Source: Mitsuaria chitosanitabida ATCC BAA-476 = NBRC 102408 (GTDB lineage: Bacteria > Pseudomonadota > Gammaproteobacteria > Burkholderiales > Burkholderiaceae_C). From it: a stretch of 64,000 nucleotides of DNA. The DNA is taken from assembly GCF_001598255.1 (NCBI RefSeq), contig NZ_BCYP01000018.1, positions 372,001-436,000 of the forward strand. Direction: 5' to 3'. Numbering within the stretch: position 1 is the first letter of the stretch; the number at the start of each line of letters is the position of its first letter. The position numbers and the translations under genes were made by a program. Below the pieces are notes generated by a model. That model was not told where the DNA came from. It was given only the letters and a program-made list of their open reading frames with translations, and did not search any database. This document shows positions 1 through 7,810 of this stretch, piece after piece.

Positions 1-1878
1 CACGTCCAGCGTCAGCTCGTCCAGTCCGGTGATGCGGACCTTCACGTGGCTGTTGCGCGGCAGGTTCTCGCAGCCCAGCGCGCGGAACACCAGGGGCAGC
101 GTGTCGGCGCGGACCAGACCGTCCTTCAGCACGGAGGCGGTCAGCTCGGTGATGCCTTGCTGCTGCAGGTACTTCAGCGTCCAGTAGCGCTCGATGCCGG
201 ACTGGAAGCCGTTGTAGGCGCTGTAGGCCGCGTCGAAGCCCGAGATGATGGAGAACAGCTGCGCGTCCTTGGGCTTGAACGGCGCGGCCAGCGCGGCCGT
301 CTTGCCGTGGCGGGCGCAGGCGATGATCTGCCACTGGTTGACCAGGTCGACGTAGCGGCGCAATGGGGAGGTGGCCCAGGTGTACTGCGCGACGCCCATG
401 CCGGCGTGCGGCGCCGGCTTGGTGCCCATGCGGACCTTCATGCCGGGCGCGAGGCTGGCCTGGCTGCGATAGATGCCGGGCACGCCGCAGTCGGCGAGGA
501 TGCCGCCCCAGCTCGAGTTGGCCAGGATCATGGCCTCGGCCACGATCAGGTCCAGGGCCGCGCCGCGCTGACGCGTCGTGATCGAGACCTGCTCGGCGCC
601 CTCGGGCTCGCGTCCGTCGTTGCCCTCGAGGCGGAAGTTGTAGTCCGGACGGTTGAAGGTCTCGGGCTTGCCCCGCACCACCTCGCGCTTGGCCTTGAGG
701 TCCTTGGCCAGACGGTAGGCGAAGGCCAGTTCCGGGGCGAAGTCGTAGTCGGCCGGGGCCGCGCCGGTCAGCGTGGCGTCGGTGATGACGTGGTCGAGCT
801 TGTCGTGGCGCAGGTTGGCGGCGATGGGCACGCGTTCCAGCCTGGTCTCGCGCGAGGTGATCTCCAGCGTCGCCTCGTCCATGCTCAGGTAGATGCTGAC
901 GGCGGGGCAGTCGCGGCCCTCGATCAGCGTGTAGGCCTGGACCACGTCGTCGGGCAGCATGGTCAGCTTCCAGCCCGGCATGTAGACGGTGGAGAAGCGG
1001 TCGCGGGCGACCTTGTCCACGGCCGAGTCCGGCTGGATGGCCAGGCCCGGCGCGGCGATGTGCACGCCGAAGACCACGGTGCCGGAGCCCAGGCCCTGGA
1101 CGGACAGCGCGTCGTCGATCTCCGTCGTCTGCGAGTCGTCGATCGAGAAGGCCCGCACGGGTGCGAGCGGCAGCTCTTCCTTGATCTCGGGGGCGCTGAG
1201 CGCGGGGAAGTTGGTGCCCTTGGGGAAGTGCTCGAAGAGGAAGCGCTTCCAGTGGAACTGGTAGGGGCTGGCGATCGCGCCGGCGTCCTTGAGCAGGTCC
1301 AGCGGCGCCTTCTGGCTGCGCTTGGCGGCCTCGACCACGGCCTTGTACTCGGGGCCGTTCTTGTCGGGGCGGAAGAGGATCTTGTAGATCTGGTCGCCGA
1401 TCGGGGCCGGGCACTGGCCCTGGGCCAGCTCGGCGGCCCATTGCTCGATCTGGGCGGCGATCTGCTTCTTGCGCTCGATGCCCAGCAGGGCGGCCTTCAC
1501 CGTCTCGGCGGGCGCCTTCTTGAAGACGCCCTTGCCCATCCGGCGGAAGTAATGGGGGGCCTCGAACAGCCGGAACAGCGCGCCGGCCTGCTGGCCCAGC
1601 GTCGCCTTGGCGTCGAAGTAGTCGCGGGCCAGGTCGGCGAAGCCGAACTCGCCTTCGGGCGCGAACTCCCAGGCGAGGTCGAGGTCGATCTCCTCGGACA
1701 GGCGTTGGCCGTCCGCGATCAGCTCGGCCGGCGAGGGCTTGTCGAACTTGATGAGGACATGCGCGGTTTTCACTTTGACGCGCTTGCCCGAATCGAGCTC
1801 GATCTGCATCGAGGATTCGGCTTCGGACAGGATGCGGCCGGCGAGGAACTTTCCGGCGTCTTCGAACAGGGCAAACAT
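1..1878 (-). CDS. RNB-domain exoribonuclease (RNase II/VacB family), C-terminus cut by window edge
   Basis: The minus strand is open from an ATG at 1876-1878 to the window edge, giving 626 residues with no stop, so the C-terminus is missing. The protein begins MFALFEDAGKFLAGRI. The RNB catalytic signature IDDSQTTEIDDALSV is at about residues 246-260; its aspartates bind the Mg2+ ions used for processive 3'-to-5' RNA hydrolysis in this family. By family the product is a cytoplasmic RNA-degradation enzyme. I cannot tell RNase II from an RNase R-like paralogue because the C-terminal S1 region lies outside the window. The gene is divergent from lplT, with about 200 bp between the two starts. The long plus-strand frames across it are shadows. 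Confidence 0.9.
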   Translation of the reverse strand, partial: MFALFEDAGKFLAGRILSEAESSMQIELDSGKRVKVKTAHVLIKFDKPSPAELIADGQRLSEEIDLDLAWEFAPEGEFGFADLARDYFDAKATLGQQAGALFRLFEAPHYFRRMGKGVFKKAPAETVKAALLGIERKKQIAAQIEQWAAELAQGQCPAPIGDQIYKILFRPDKNGPEYKAVVEAAKRSQKAPLDLLKDAGAIASPYQFHWKRFLFEHFPKGTNFPALSAPEIKEELPLAPVRAFSIDDSQTTEIDDALSVQGLGSGTVVFGVHIAAPGLAIQPDSAVDKVARDRFSTVYMPGWKLTMLPDDVVQAYTLIEGRDCPAVSIYLSMDEATLEITSRETRLERVPIAANLRHDKLDHVITDATLTGAAPADYDFAPELAFAYRLAKDLKAKREVVRGKPETFNRPDYNFRLEGNDGREPEGAEQVSITTRQRGAALDLIVAEAMILANSSWGGILADCGVPGIYRSQASLAPGMKVRMGTKPAPHAGMGVAQYTWATSPLRRYVDLVNQWQIIACARHGKTAALAAPFKPKDAQLFSIISGFDAAYSAYNGFQSGIERYWTLKYLQQQGITELTASVLKDGLVRADTLPLVFRALGCENLPRNSHVKVRITGLDELTLDV

Positions 1879-2077
1879 AGCGGCGGGATTGTCGCTGATC
1901 GGGGAAGGCGGTCCGAACGGGTGGTGCCGGGTGCCGTGTCAATTCGTTCCGAAGGCCCCGACGAGTCGCGTCGCCGCGACGCCCGACGGTCCGGAGCGCG
2001 TCGTCAACCGGCTGTCAACACCGAGTCAACCGGGTGTCAAGCGCCGGTCACGGCGCTTTCGCATACTCGCCGCGCTC

Positions 2078-3322
2078 ATGCCACCGCGCTTCCACACCCT
2101 CATCGCCGCGCAGTTCTTTTCCGCGTTGGCGGACAACGCGCTGCTGATCGTCGGCATCGCCCTGCTGCGCGAGATGGGCCAGCCCGCCTGGTGGGCGCCG
2201 CTGCTCAAGCTCTGCTTCACGCTGGCCTACGTCGGCCTGGCGCCGGTGGTGGGGCTGATCGCCGACGCCTGCCCCAAGGTCGCGCTGATGACCTGCATGA
2301 ACGGGCTCAAGGCGGTCGGCGTGGGCCTGCTCGCGCTGGGACTGGATCCGCTGCTCGCCTTCGGCATCGTCGGCACCGCCGCCGCCTGCTACGCCCCGGC
2401 CAAGTACGGCCTGATCACCGAGATCGTGCCCCCCACCAAGCTCGTCGCCGCGAACGGCTGGATCGAGGTGTCGGTCGTGTGCTCGGTGCTGCTGGGGACC
2501 CTGGTGGGTGGTTTGCTGGTCAGTCCCTGGTGGATGGCCGAGGTCGCCGCCCTCGGGGTCGGGCATCCGCTGACCGCCTCGCTCTGCGCGCTGCTGGGCG
2601 TCTACGCCCTGGCGGCCGCGCTGCAGCTGCGCGTGCCGGAAAGCGGCATCGTCTACCCGAAGGCGCCGAGCCGCCCCCGCGAGATCCTGCGGGACTTCTA
2701 CCATTCCAATGCCGCGCTCTGGCGGGACCGCCTGGGCGGACGCCTGTCCTTGTCGATGACCACGCTGTTCTGGGGTGCCGGCGCGACCCTGCAGCTCGCC
2801 GTCCTGCAATGGGCCCAGGATGTGCTGGGTCTGCGCCTCAACCAGGGGGCCTACCTGCAGGCCACGGTGGCGGTCGGTGTCGTCGTGGGGGCGGGTCTTG
2901 CCGGCCGCTGGATCGCGCTGCATCACTCCTTGAAGGTGATGCCGCTGGGCCTGATGCTGGGCGCGCTGATGCTGGGCACGCCCTGGGTGACCTCGCTGGG
3001 CTGGGCCTTGCCCGCGATGGTGCTGGTGGGTGCGGTCGGTGGTGCGATGGTGGTCCCGATGAACGCCCTGCTGCAGCATCGTGGCGTGCAGATCCTGAGC
3101 GCCGGCCGCTCGATTGCCGTGCAGGGGTTCAACGAGAACCTGAGCATCCTCGTGATGCTGGGCGCCTACGCGATCCTGCAGGCCCTGGGCGTGCCGCTGG
3201 TCTGGTTGATGAGCGGTCTGGGCCTCTTCGTGTGCCTGTGCGTCCTGATCCTGATGATCCGACGCCACGCCCGCCGCGAGACCCTGGTCCCCGGTGCCGC
3301 CGAGGGCGGCATATCAGGCTGA
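2078..3322 (+). CDS. lplT: Lysophospholipid transporter LplT (MFS)
   Basis: This 414-residue major facilitator protein has about twelve hydrophobic segments and starts MPPRFHTLIAAQFFSALADN, the typical LplT N-terminus. The frame is open further upstream to 1739, but that part overlaps the divergent exoribonuclease gene, so ATG 2078 is the likely start. LplT flips lysophospholipids, mainly lyso-PE, inward across the inner membrane for re-acylation. The usual fused or adjacent acyltransferase (aas) is not next to it, although a PlsC-like gene lies at 47716-48453. The gene converges on the glycosyltransferase gene across an inverted-repeat element. Confidence 0.85.
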   Translation: MPPRFHTLIAAQFFSALADNALLIVGIALLREMGQPAWWAPLLKLCFTLAYVGLAPVVGLIADACPKVALMTCMNGLKAVGVGLLALGLDPLLAFGIVGTAAACYAPAKYGLITEIVPPTKLVAANGWIEVSVVCSVLLGTLVGGLLVSPWWMAEVAALGVGHPLTASLCALLGVYALAAALQLRVPESGIVYPKAPSRPREILRDFYHSNAALWRDRLGGRLSLSMTTLFWGAGATLQLAVLQWAQDVLGLRLNQGAYLQATVAVGVVVGAGLAGRWIALHHSLKVMPLGLMLGALMLGTPWVTSLGWALPAMVLVGAVGGAMVVPMNALLQHRGVQILSAGRSIAVQGFNENLSILVMLGAYAILQALGVPLVWLMSGLGLFVCLCVLILMIRRHARRETLVPGAAEGGISG

Positions 3323-3358
3323 CGCCCATCCGGATCCCCGAACCGAACCGCTGCATCG

Positions 3359-3535
3359 CAGCTCGAAGCAAGCCCGGCGCGCGGCGCCCCGAAGGTCGGG
3401 CGGTGCACGCGAAGCGTGCTTGTGAACTGACTGGGCGCACTCTGTCTGACCGCAGCGAGCCGCAGGTGAGCGGAGGGAGTTGAGCGCCCCCGCCGGACCG
3501 CGAGGGGCGCCGCGCGCCGGGCTTGCTTCGAGCTG
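3359..3535. repeat. 177-bp element bounded by 32-bp perfect inverted repeats
   Basis: The 32 bases at 3359-3390 (beginning cagctcgaagca) are the exact reverse complement of 3504-3535 (ending tgcttcgagctg). The 113-bp interior holds a small perfect hairpin, gcacgc-gaa-gcgtgc at 3405-3419, and a purine-rich segment with repeated gcgagc/gtgagc words. The element fills the gap between the convergent lplT and glycosyltransferase genes. It has no ORF, so it is a non-coding palindromic element or a bidirectional terminator rather than an insertion sequence. Confidence 0.8.
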
Positions 3536-3543
3536 TCGCTCGG

Positions 3544-4803
3544 TCAGAGCGCCCGCGTCGCCGTCATCCCCGACAGCTGCGACCCTGCGCGCAAGGCCGT
3601 GCTGGTGCCGTCGATGGCGGCCGCATAGACCTGCTCGATGCCTTGGACGATCCCGTCCCACCCGAGCGAATCCGCCGTATCGCGCGCCGAGGCGCCCATC
3701 GCGCGCAGCCGCGGCAGGTCCTCGAGCAACGCCAGCGTTCGCGCATGGAAAGCCGAGTTGTCGTTGAACGGTGCGAGCCCCCCATTCACCCCATCGCGCA
3801 CCAGCAGCGCCGCGGCCGCGTACTGGAAGGCCATGACCGGCAGCCCGCTGGCGAGCGCTTCCGGCGTGACGTTCCCGTAGGTCTCGGTGATGGAAGGGAA
3901 CACGAACAGATCGCCGCTCGCATAGCACGCGGCGAGGTCATCTCCATGGCGCATGCCGGCGAAGACGACGTTGGACGAAGGGGGCAGCTGCTGCTCGAGT
4001 TCAGCCCGGGCGGGCCCATCGCCGATCAGCACGAGACGTGCTCGCGGATGCCGCTGGCGGATGCTGGGCCACAGTTCGGCGAGCAACTGGAGGTTCTTCT
4101 CCGCCGCCAGCCGCCCGACGTGCAGCAGCACCGGGTCGCCTGGCGCCGCCCCCCAGCTCTCGCGCAGCGCGTCGCTGCGATGGCCGGGATGGAAGAGTTG
4201 CGTATCGACCCCACGCGCGATCACGCTGACATGGCGGAAGCCCTGGGCCATCAGCTCGCCGGCCAGCGCCGCGTTCGGCACCATCGTGCTGTGGCATCGG
4301 TTGTGGAACTTGCGCAGATAGGCCAGCAGCGGGCGCCTCAGCCAGCCGATGCCGTAATGCTGGGCGTAGGCGTGGAAGTTGGTGCGGAATTCCGACACCA
4401 CCGGGAGCTTGAGCTGCCGGGCCGCCTGCAGCGCCGACCAGCCCATCGGCCCCTCGGTCGCGATGTGCACGATGTCGGGACGCTTGCTGGCCCAGAGATT
4501 GGCCAAGGTGCGCTTGGAGACGACCCCCATGCGCAGATGCGGATAGCGCGGCACCGGCAGGCCGCGCATCAGCACCTCGTCCACCGGAGCCTCCTGCGTG
4601 ACGGGCAGTCCCGCCGGCGCCTGCCGCGGCCGCAGCAGCTGGACCGCGTGGTCCCGCGCCTGCAGCCCCTTCACGACGCACGCGATGCTGCGCGCCACGC
4701 CGTTCACCTCGGGCGGATAGGTCTCCGTCACCACGGCCACGCGGAAGTGGCGCTGGCGGGTGGGGAGCTCGTCGACTTCGAGTTCGATCGGCGGGGTCGT
4801 CAT
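3544..4803 (-). CDS. GT4-family glycosyltransferase (MgtA/PimB-like)
   Basis: The predicted protein has 419 residues from ATG 4801-4803 (MTTPPIELEVDEL). The frame extends to 4890, but the extra 29 residues are basic and look unlike a real N-terminus. The N-terminal GT-B fold shows AVVTETYPPEVNGVARSI. The C-terminal donor site shows the GT4 E-x7-E pattern in SITETYGNVTPEALASGLP. Relatives transfer mannose or glucose from nucleotide sugars to lipids, and the acceptor here is unknown. A membrane-associated cytoplasmic enzyme is expected. It is divergent from the membrane-protein gene at 4979, and the likely start is near the middle of the shared upstream region. Confidence 0.85.
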   Translation of the reverse strand: MTTPPIELEVDELPTRQRHFRVAVVTETYPPEVNGVARSIACVVKGLQARDHAVQLLRPRQAPAGLPVTQEAPVDEVLMRGLPVPRYPHLRMGVVSKRTLANLWASKRPDIVHIATEGPMGWSALQAARQLKLPVVSEFRTNFHAYAQHYGIGWLRRPLLAYLRKFHNRCHSTMVPNAALAGELMAQGFRHVSVIARGVDTQLFHPGHRSDALRESWGAAPGDPVLLHVGRLAAEKNLQLLAELWPSIRQRHPRARLVLIGDGPARAELEQQLPPSSNVVFAGMRHGDDLAACYASGDLFVFPSITETYGNVTPEALASGLPVMAFQYAAAALLVRDGVNGGLAPFNDNSAFHARTLALLEDLPRLRAMGASARDTADSLGWDGIVQGIEQVYAAAIDGTSTALRAGSQLSGMTATRAL

Positions 4804-4978
4804 GGCGCGGATGATCAACCTCGATCGCAACAGTTCTGTGACGGCGCGGACCGTCACGCGCCTGAAACAGCCGATAGACACAGTCGCCACGCGTTCGTCA
4901 TCGATGCATCACCGCGACATCACGCGATTGCCATCGATGGCCGGCACGCTCACCCGCTCACCCATGGACGAGGCCCGC

Positions 4979-5620
4979 ATGAAAGACTTTCTGGCACTCC
5001 TGAACGAACAGCGCTGGGACGACCACCGCTACTACCACCATTGCCGCATCAACCAGTCGCTGCACCTGCTGAGCGCCTGCTGCTTCGTGATCGCCTACGG
5101 CCTGCTGCTGGTCGATCCCGCCTGGGCCGCGCTGTTGGCCTGGGGCGTGTCGATGACCAGCCGCCAGGCGGGTCACTTCTTCTTCGAGCCCAAGGGCTAC
5201 GACGAGGTGAACCAGGCCACGCATGAGTACAAGGAGGAGATCAAGGTCGGCTACAACCTGCGCCGCAAGATCGTGCTGATGGGCCTGTGGGCCGCGTCGC
5301 CGGTGCTGCTGTGGCTGCAGCCGGGTCTGTTCGGCGTGTTCGCGCCGGCGACCGGCTTCGTCGAGTACCTGCACCAGCTGGGCCTGGTGTGGTTCTGGAT
5401 CGGCGTGGGCGGCCTGGCCTTCCGCGTGCTGCAGCTGGCGGTGACCCGCGACCTGCGCACCGGCGTGGCCTGGGCGACCAAGATCATCACCGACCCCTTC
5501 CACGACATCCAGCTGTACCACCGCGCCCCGCTGCATCTGCTGCGCGGTGAGCGCATGGATCCGATGCTGTGGGCCCGCGGCGATGGGCACAATGCCGTGA
5601 ACGGCGAACAGGCCGCCTGA
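4979..5620 (+). CDS. Conserved multi-pass membrane protein of unknown function
   Basis: This is a 213-residue protein I do not recognise with certainty. ATG 4979 (MKDFLALLNEQRWDDHRYY) has GAGG five bases upstream; ATG 4964 is an in-frame alternative without a ribosome site. At least three hydrophobic helices are visible at about residues 27-50, 95-115 and 125-145. The cytoplasmic-looking loops carry conserved-looking His, Glu and Asp residues (DHRYYHH, RQAGHFFFEPKG, PFHDIQLYHR). The layout recalls small DUF962/Mpo1-type lipid-modifying membrane proteins, but that is only a resemblance. A perfect 10-bp hairpin lies directly downstream. Confidence 0.75.
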   Translation: MKDFLALLNEQRWDDHRYYHHCRINQSLHLLSACCFVIAYGLLLVDPAWAALLAWGVSMTSRQAGHFFFEPKGYDEVNQATHEYKEEIKVGYNLRRKIVLMGLWAASPVLLWLQPGLFGVFAPATGFVEYLHQLGLVWFWIGVGGLAFRVLQLAVTRDLRTGVAWATKIITDPFHDIQLYHRAPLHLLRGERMDPMLWARGDGHNAVNGEQAA

Positions 5621-5640
5621 CCCGACAGGGACGCGCAAGC

Positions 5641-5664
5641 GACGATCCGCAAGGGCGGATCGTC
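5641..5664 (+). other. Perfect 10-bp hairpin after the membrane-protein gene
   Basis: GACGATCCGC at 5641-5650 pairs with GCGGATCGTC at 5655-5664 around an AAGG loop. It lies 20 bases after a stop codon. No T-tract follows, so it may be a weak terminator, an RNA-stabilising structure or a protein site. Confidence 0.5.
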
Positions 5665-5742
5665 CGAAGACGCGGGGCAGGGCGGCTGGACGGCGGATCG
5701 CGACGATCCGGCCGCGCCCGCCGGCGAGAAGGAGTTCCCCGC

Positions 5743-6696
5743 ATGTCATCGAATGAACGGCGCCCTGGGGCGCCGATGTCCTGGCCGTCGCCGCGCCTGA
5801 TCGCGCTGGCGGCGGTGTGCGCCGCGGCCGCGCTGACGGCCGGCTGCGGCAGCGTGATGCCCAACACGGGCAATCAGCGCGTCGTGGGCGGCCCCATCGT
5901 CTACACCAAGGTCGGCCATGGCGAGCCGACCATCGTCCTGCAATCGGGCCTGGGAGACGGCCGCGATCCGTGGGCGCCGGTGCTCGGCCAGTTGCGCGAG
6001 CACTACAGCGTCTTCGCCTACGACCGACCCGGCTATGGCGAGAGCACCGCCACGCCACCCATCCCGCGCAGCCCCTGCGGCATCGCGAGCGAGCTGCATG
6101 AGCTGCTCAAGAGCGCGGGCGTGAAGCCGCCGTACGTGCTGGTCGGGCATTCCATCGGTGGGCTGTACCAGTACGCCTACTCGCGGCTGTATCCGGACGA
6201 GGTGGCGGGCATCGTGCTCGTCGACGCCACGCATCCGATGCACCTGCGCCGCATGCAGGTCGAGGTGCCGCTGATGGCCAACATGCTGGAGAGCATGAGC
6301 CGGCGCGTGTTCCGCGGAATGATGCAGGTGGAGTTCAACATGCAGCAGGAGTGCGTCGACGCGCTGCTGCAGAAGCCGCGTCCCGAGGTGCCGGTGCGGG
6401 TGCTGACGCGGACGGTGTATTCGCCGGTCGAGGCGGCCAGCGGCTTCGAGAGCATGGTCCACGGGCTGGAGCCGAACTGGCTGCCGCTGGTGGGCGGGAA
6501 GGGCCTGCAGCCGGTGCCCGGCGCGGGGCACTACATCCAGCGGGACAAGCCCGAGGTGGTCGTCGCTGCGATCGAGGCGGTGACCCGGGAGGCGCGCGAG
6601 CGCGAGGCGGAGAAGGCCGCGACCGCGGAGCAGGCCGTCGAGGCGCCGCGAGCCGTCGCCACCGCGGCGTCGGCCGCGTCGGCAGTGCAGCGCTGA
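5743..6696 (+). CDS. Alpha/beta-hydrolase lipoprotein
   Basis: The protein has 317 residues. ATG 5743 is preceded by GAGAAGGAG at 5726-5734, a strong ribosome site that decides the start over the longer upstream frame. An N-terminal hydrophobic segment ends in the lipobox LTAGC, so a lipid-anchored envelope protein is expected. The nucleophile elbow GHSIGG and the downstream GAGHYIQ histidine fit a serine hydrolase of the alpha/beta fold. The C-terminal 40 residues are an Ala/Glu-rich low-complexity tail. The substrate is unknown; esterase or lipase-like activity is an inference from the fold. Confidence 0.82.
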   Translation: MSSNERRPGAPMSWPSPRLIALAAVCAAAALTAGCGSVMPNTGNQRVVGGPIVYTKVGHGEPTIVLQSGLGDGRDPWAPVLGQLREHYSVFAYDRPGYGESTATPPIPRSPCGIASELHELLKSAGVKPPYVLVGHSIGGLYQYAYSRLYPDEVAGIVLVDATHPMHLRRMQVEVPLMANMLESMSRRVFRGMMQVEFNMQQECVDALLQKPRPEVPVRVLTRTVYSPVEAASGFESMVHGLEPNWLPLVGGKGLQPVPGAGHYIQRDKPEVVVAAIEAVTREAREREAEKAATAEQAVEAPRAVATAASAASAVQR

Positions 6697-6703
6697 GGTG
6701 GGC

Positions 6704-7126
6704 TCAGGCGGCGGCTTTCATCACCTCCGCCTCCTGGCCCTTGCCCGGAAACAGTCCTCGGATCACACCGAGGAAAGCCGCCAGCACGCTGACGGTCACG
6801 CCCGTCGTGACGGCGATGAGGACTTGGTCGGACCACATCTCGATGCCGGAGATCGCGTTCACCACACCTTGGGCGCCGACGCAGATGGCCCACAGCGCGA
6901 GGCACGCGAGGGCGAGACCGTAGGCCTTGCTGGCGTATTTCTCCCGCAGTTCTCGGTTGGAGCGCATGTCCGCCGTGATCTCGAATCGAAGTTGATCGGC
7001 ACCGACCTGATCCATCGATGTGGGCTCGCCACCAGGCGCGGCCGGACTGGCCGCCCCCTTGGTGTCCCGATGCGGGTCTCCGACACCCCCGACGGGGTGC
7101 CACTGGGTGACGGGTCCTGGCCTCAT
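6704..7126 (-). CDS. Two-helix membrane protein, candidate toxin partner of the Panacea protein
   Basis: This 140-residue protein starts at ATG 7124-7126, which overlaps the stop of the upstream gene as ATGA (7123-7126), so the two genes are translationally coupled. A second in-frame ATG at 7013-7015 (MDQVGADQLRF) is also possible and would give 103 residues. A polar N-terminal half (ADMRSNRELREKYASKAYG) is followed by two transmembrane helices, about 70-90 and 101-124, and a short basic tail. This layout resembles small membrane effectors. Its pairing with a Panacea-domain gene suggests a membrane-acting toxin, but no toxin motif can be read from the sequence. Confidence 0.7.
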   Translation of the reverse strand: MRPGPVTQWHPVGGVGDPHRDTKGAASPAAPGGEPTSMDQVGADQLRFEITADMRSNRELREKYASKAYGLALACLALWAICVGAQGVVNAISGIEMWSDQVLIAVTTGVTVSVLAAFLGVIRGLFPGKGQEAEVMKAAA

Positions 7127-7593
7127 GCGATCGTCGGATCCAGGCGAATGGTCTCGTTGGGGATGACCTCGAAGAGCGCGCTACCCTGCGACCACGCAGA
7201 TCCCGGCAGATGAGTCATGTCAGACAGCTCGCGAGCACTGTATCCGCCATACGACACGATGATGGCGTCGACCAGCCGCTCAATGTCTCGGTCGTGCAAT
7301 TGCAGCAGCGGCACGGCCCATGCTCCGCGATCGTCGACACCCGACAGCGCCCGGATCGTCTCGCCGATCTCACGCTCTCCGTAAGCATTCACCTGGTACT
7401 GGATTGACGGCAGTACCGGTCCGTTCGGACGCCGTGTGAACGTGTCGTCGATCAAAGGTGTCCCCACGACCTTGAGATGCCAAGCCTGGGTGAAGAACAG
7501 AAGCTTCTGGAGCTTCATTGGCGTGAGGCCGCGCAGGCGACCTTCCTTGGCGCGTTCGATGAACGCGTTGGCGACAGCGAATGCCGAATACAT
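7123..7593 (-). CDS. Panacea (DUF4065/SocA-like) protein, putative antitoxin
   Basis: I chose ATG 7591-7593 (MYSAFAVANAFIERA) because GAAGGAG sits seven bases upstream; the frame continues to 7620 without such a site. The 156-residue protein carries the family hallmark LTPMKLQKLLFFTQAW at about residues 23-38, followed by an RRPNGPVLPSIQY segment. This domain is found in SocA (an antitoxin and proteolytic adaptor), in phage GepA-type proteins and as a promiscuous antitoxin domain paired with varied toxins. The coupled downstream gene encodes a two-helix membrane protein. The pair is flanked by unrelated housekeeping genes, and by eye its base composition is less GC-extreme, which fits a mobile cassette. 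Confidence 0.85.
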   Translation of the reverse strand: MYSAFAVANAFIERAKEGRLRGLTPMKLQKLLFFTQAWHLKVVGTPLIDDTFTRRPNGPVLPSIQYQVNAYGEREIGETIRALSGVDDRGAWAVPLLQLHDRDIERLVDAIIVSYGGYSARELSDMTHLPGSAWSQGSALFEVIPNETIRLDPTIA

Positions 7594-7810
7594 CGAACGA
7601 CTCCTTCGGACAAGACCCATGCGACGGCACGGGCAAGGTCGAGAAGTCTAGGAATCGCTCCTCGCCAAGGACAGGGGATGACGCTGACATTCGTCAACGA
7701 AGACGGGAAGTTCCTGCCTCATGGGGAAAGGCGCCGATGGCGGCCCCGCCAAAGGGGGGGGCACCGTCAGAATCCATTCGCGACTGCGGCCAGAGGCGGC
7801 CGCGACGTGC

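Noticed and set aside
46-3483. A 1145-residue plus-strand ORF across the start of the window
   Set aside because: It is antisense to the clear RNB-domain exoribonuclease and overlaps lplT in another frame; its Gly/Arg/Ala-rich translation has no recognisable domain.
7754-7761. Eight-G homopolymer as a phase-variation tract
   Set aside because: It lies in a non-coding gap between two genes pointing the same way and not near a start codon or promoter I could identify.
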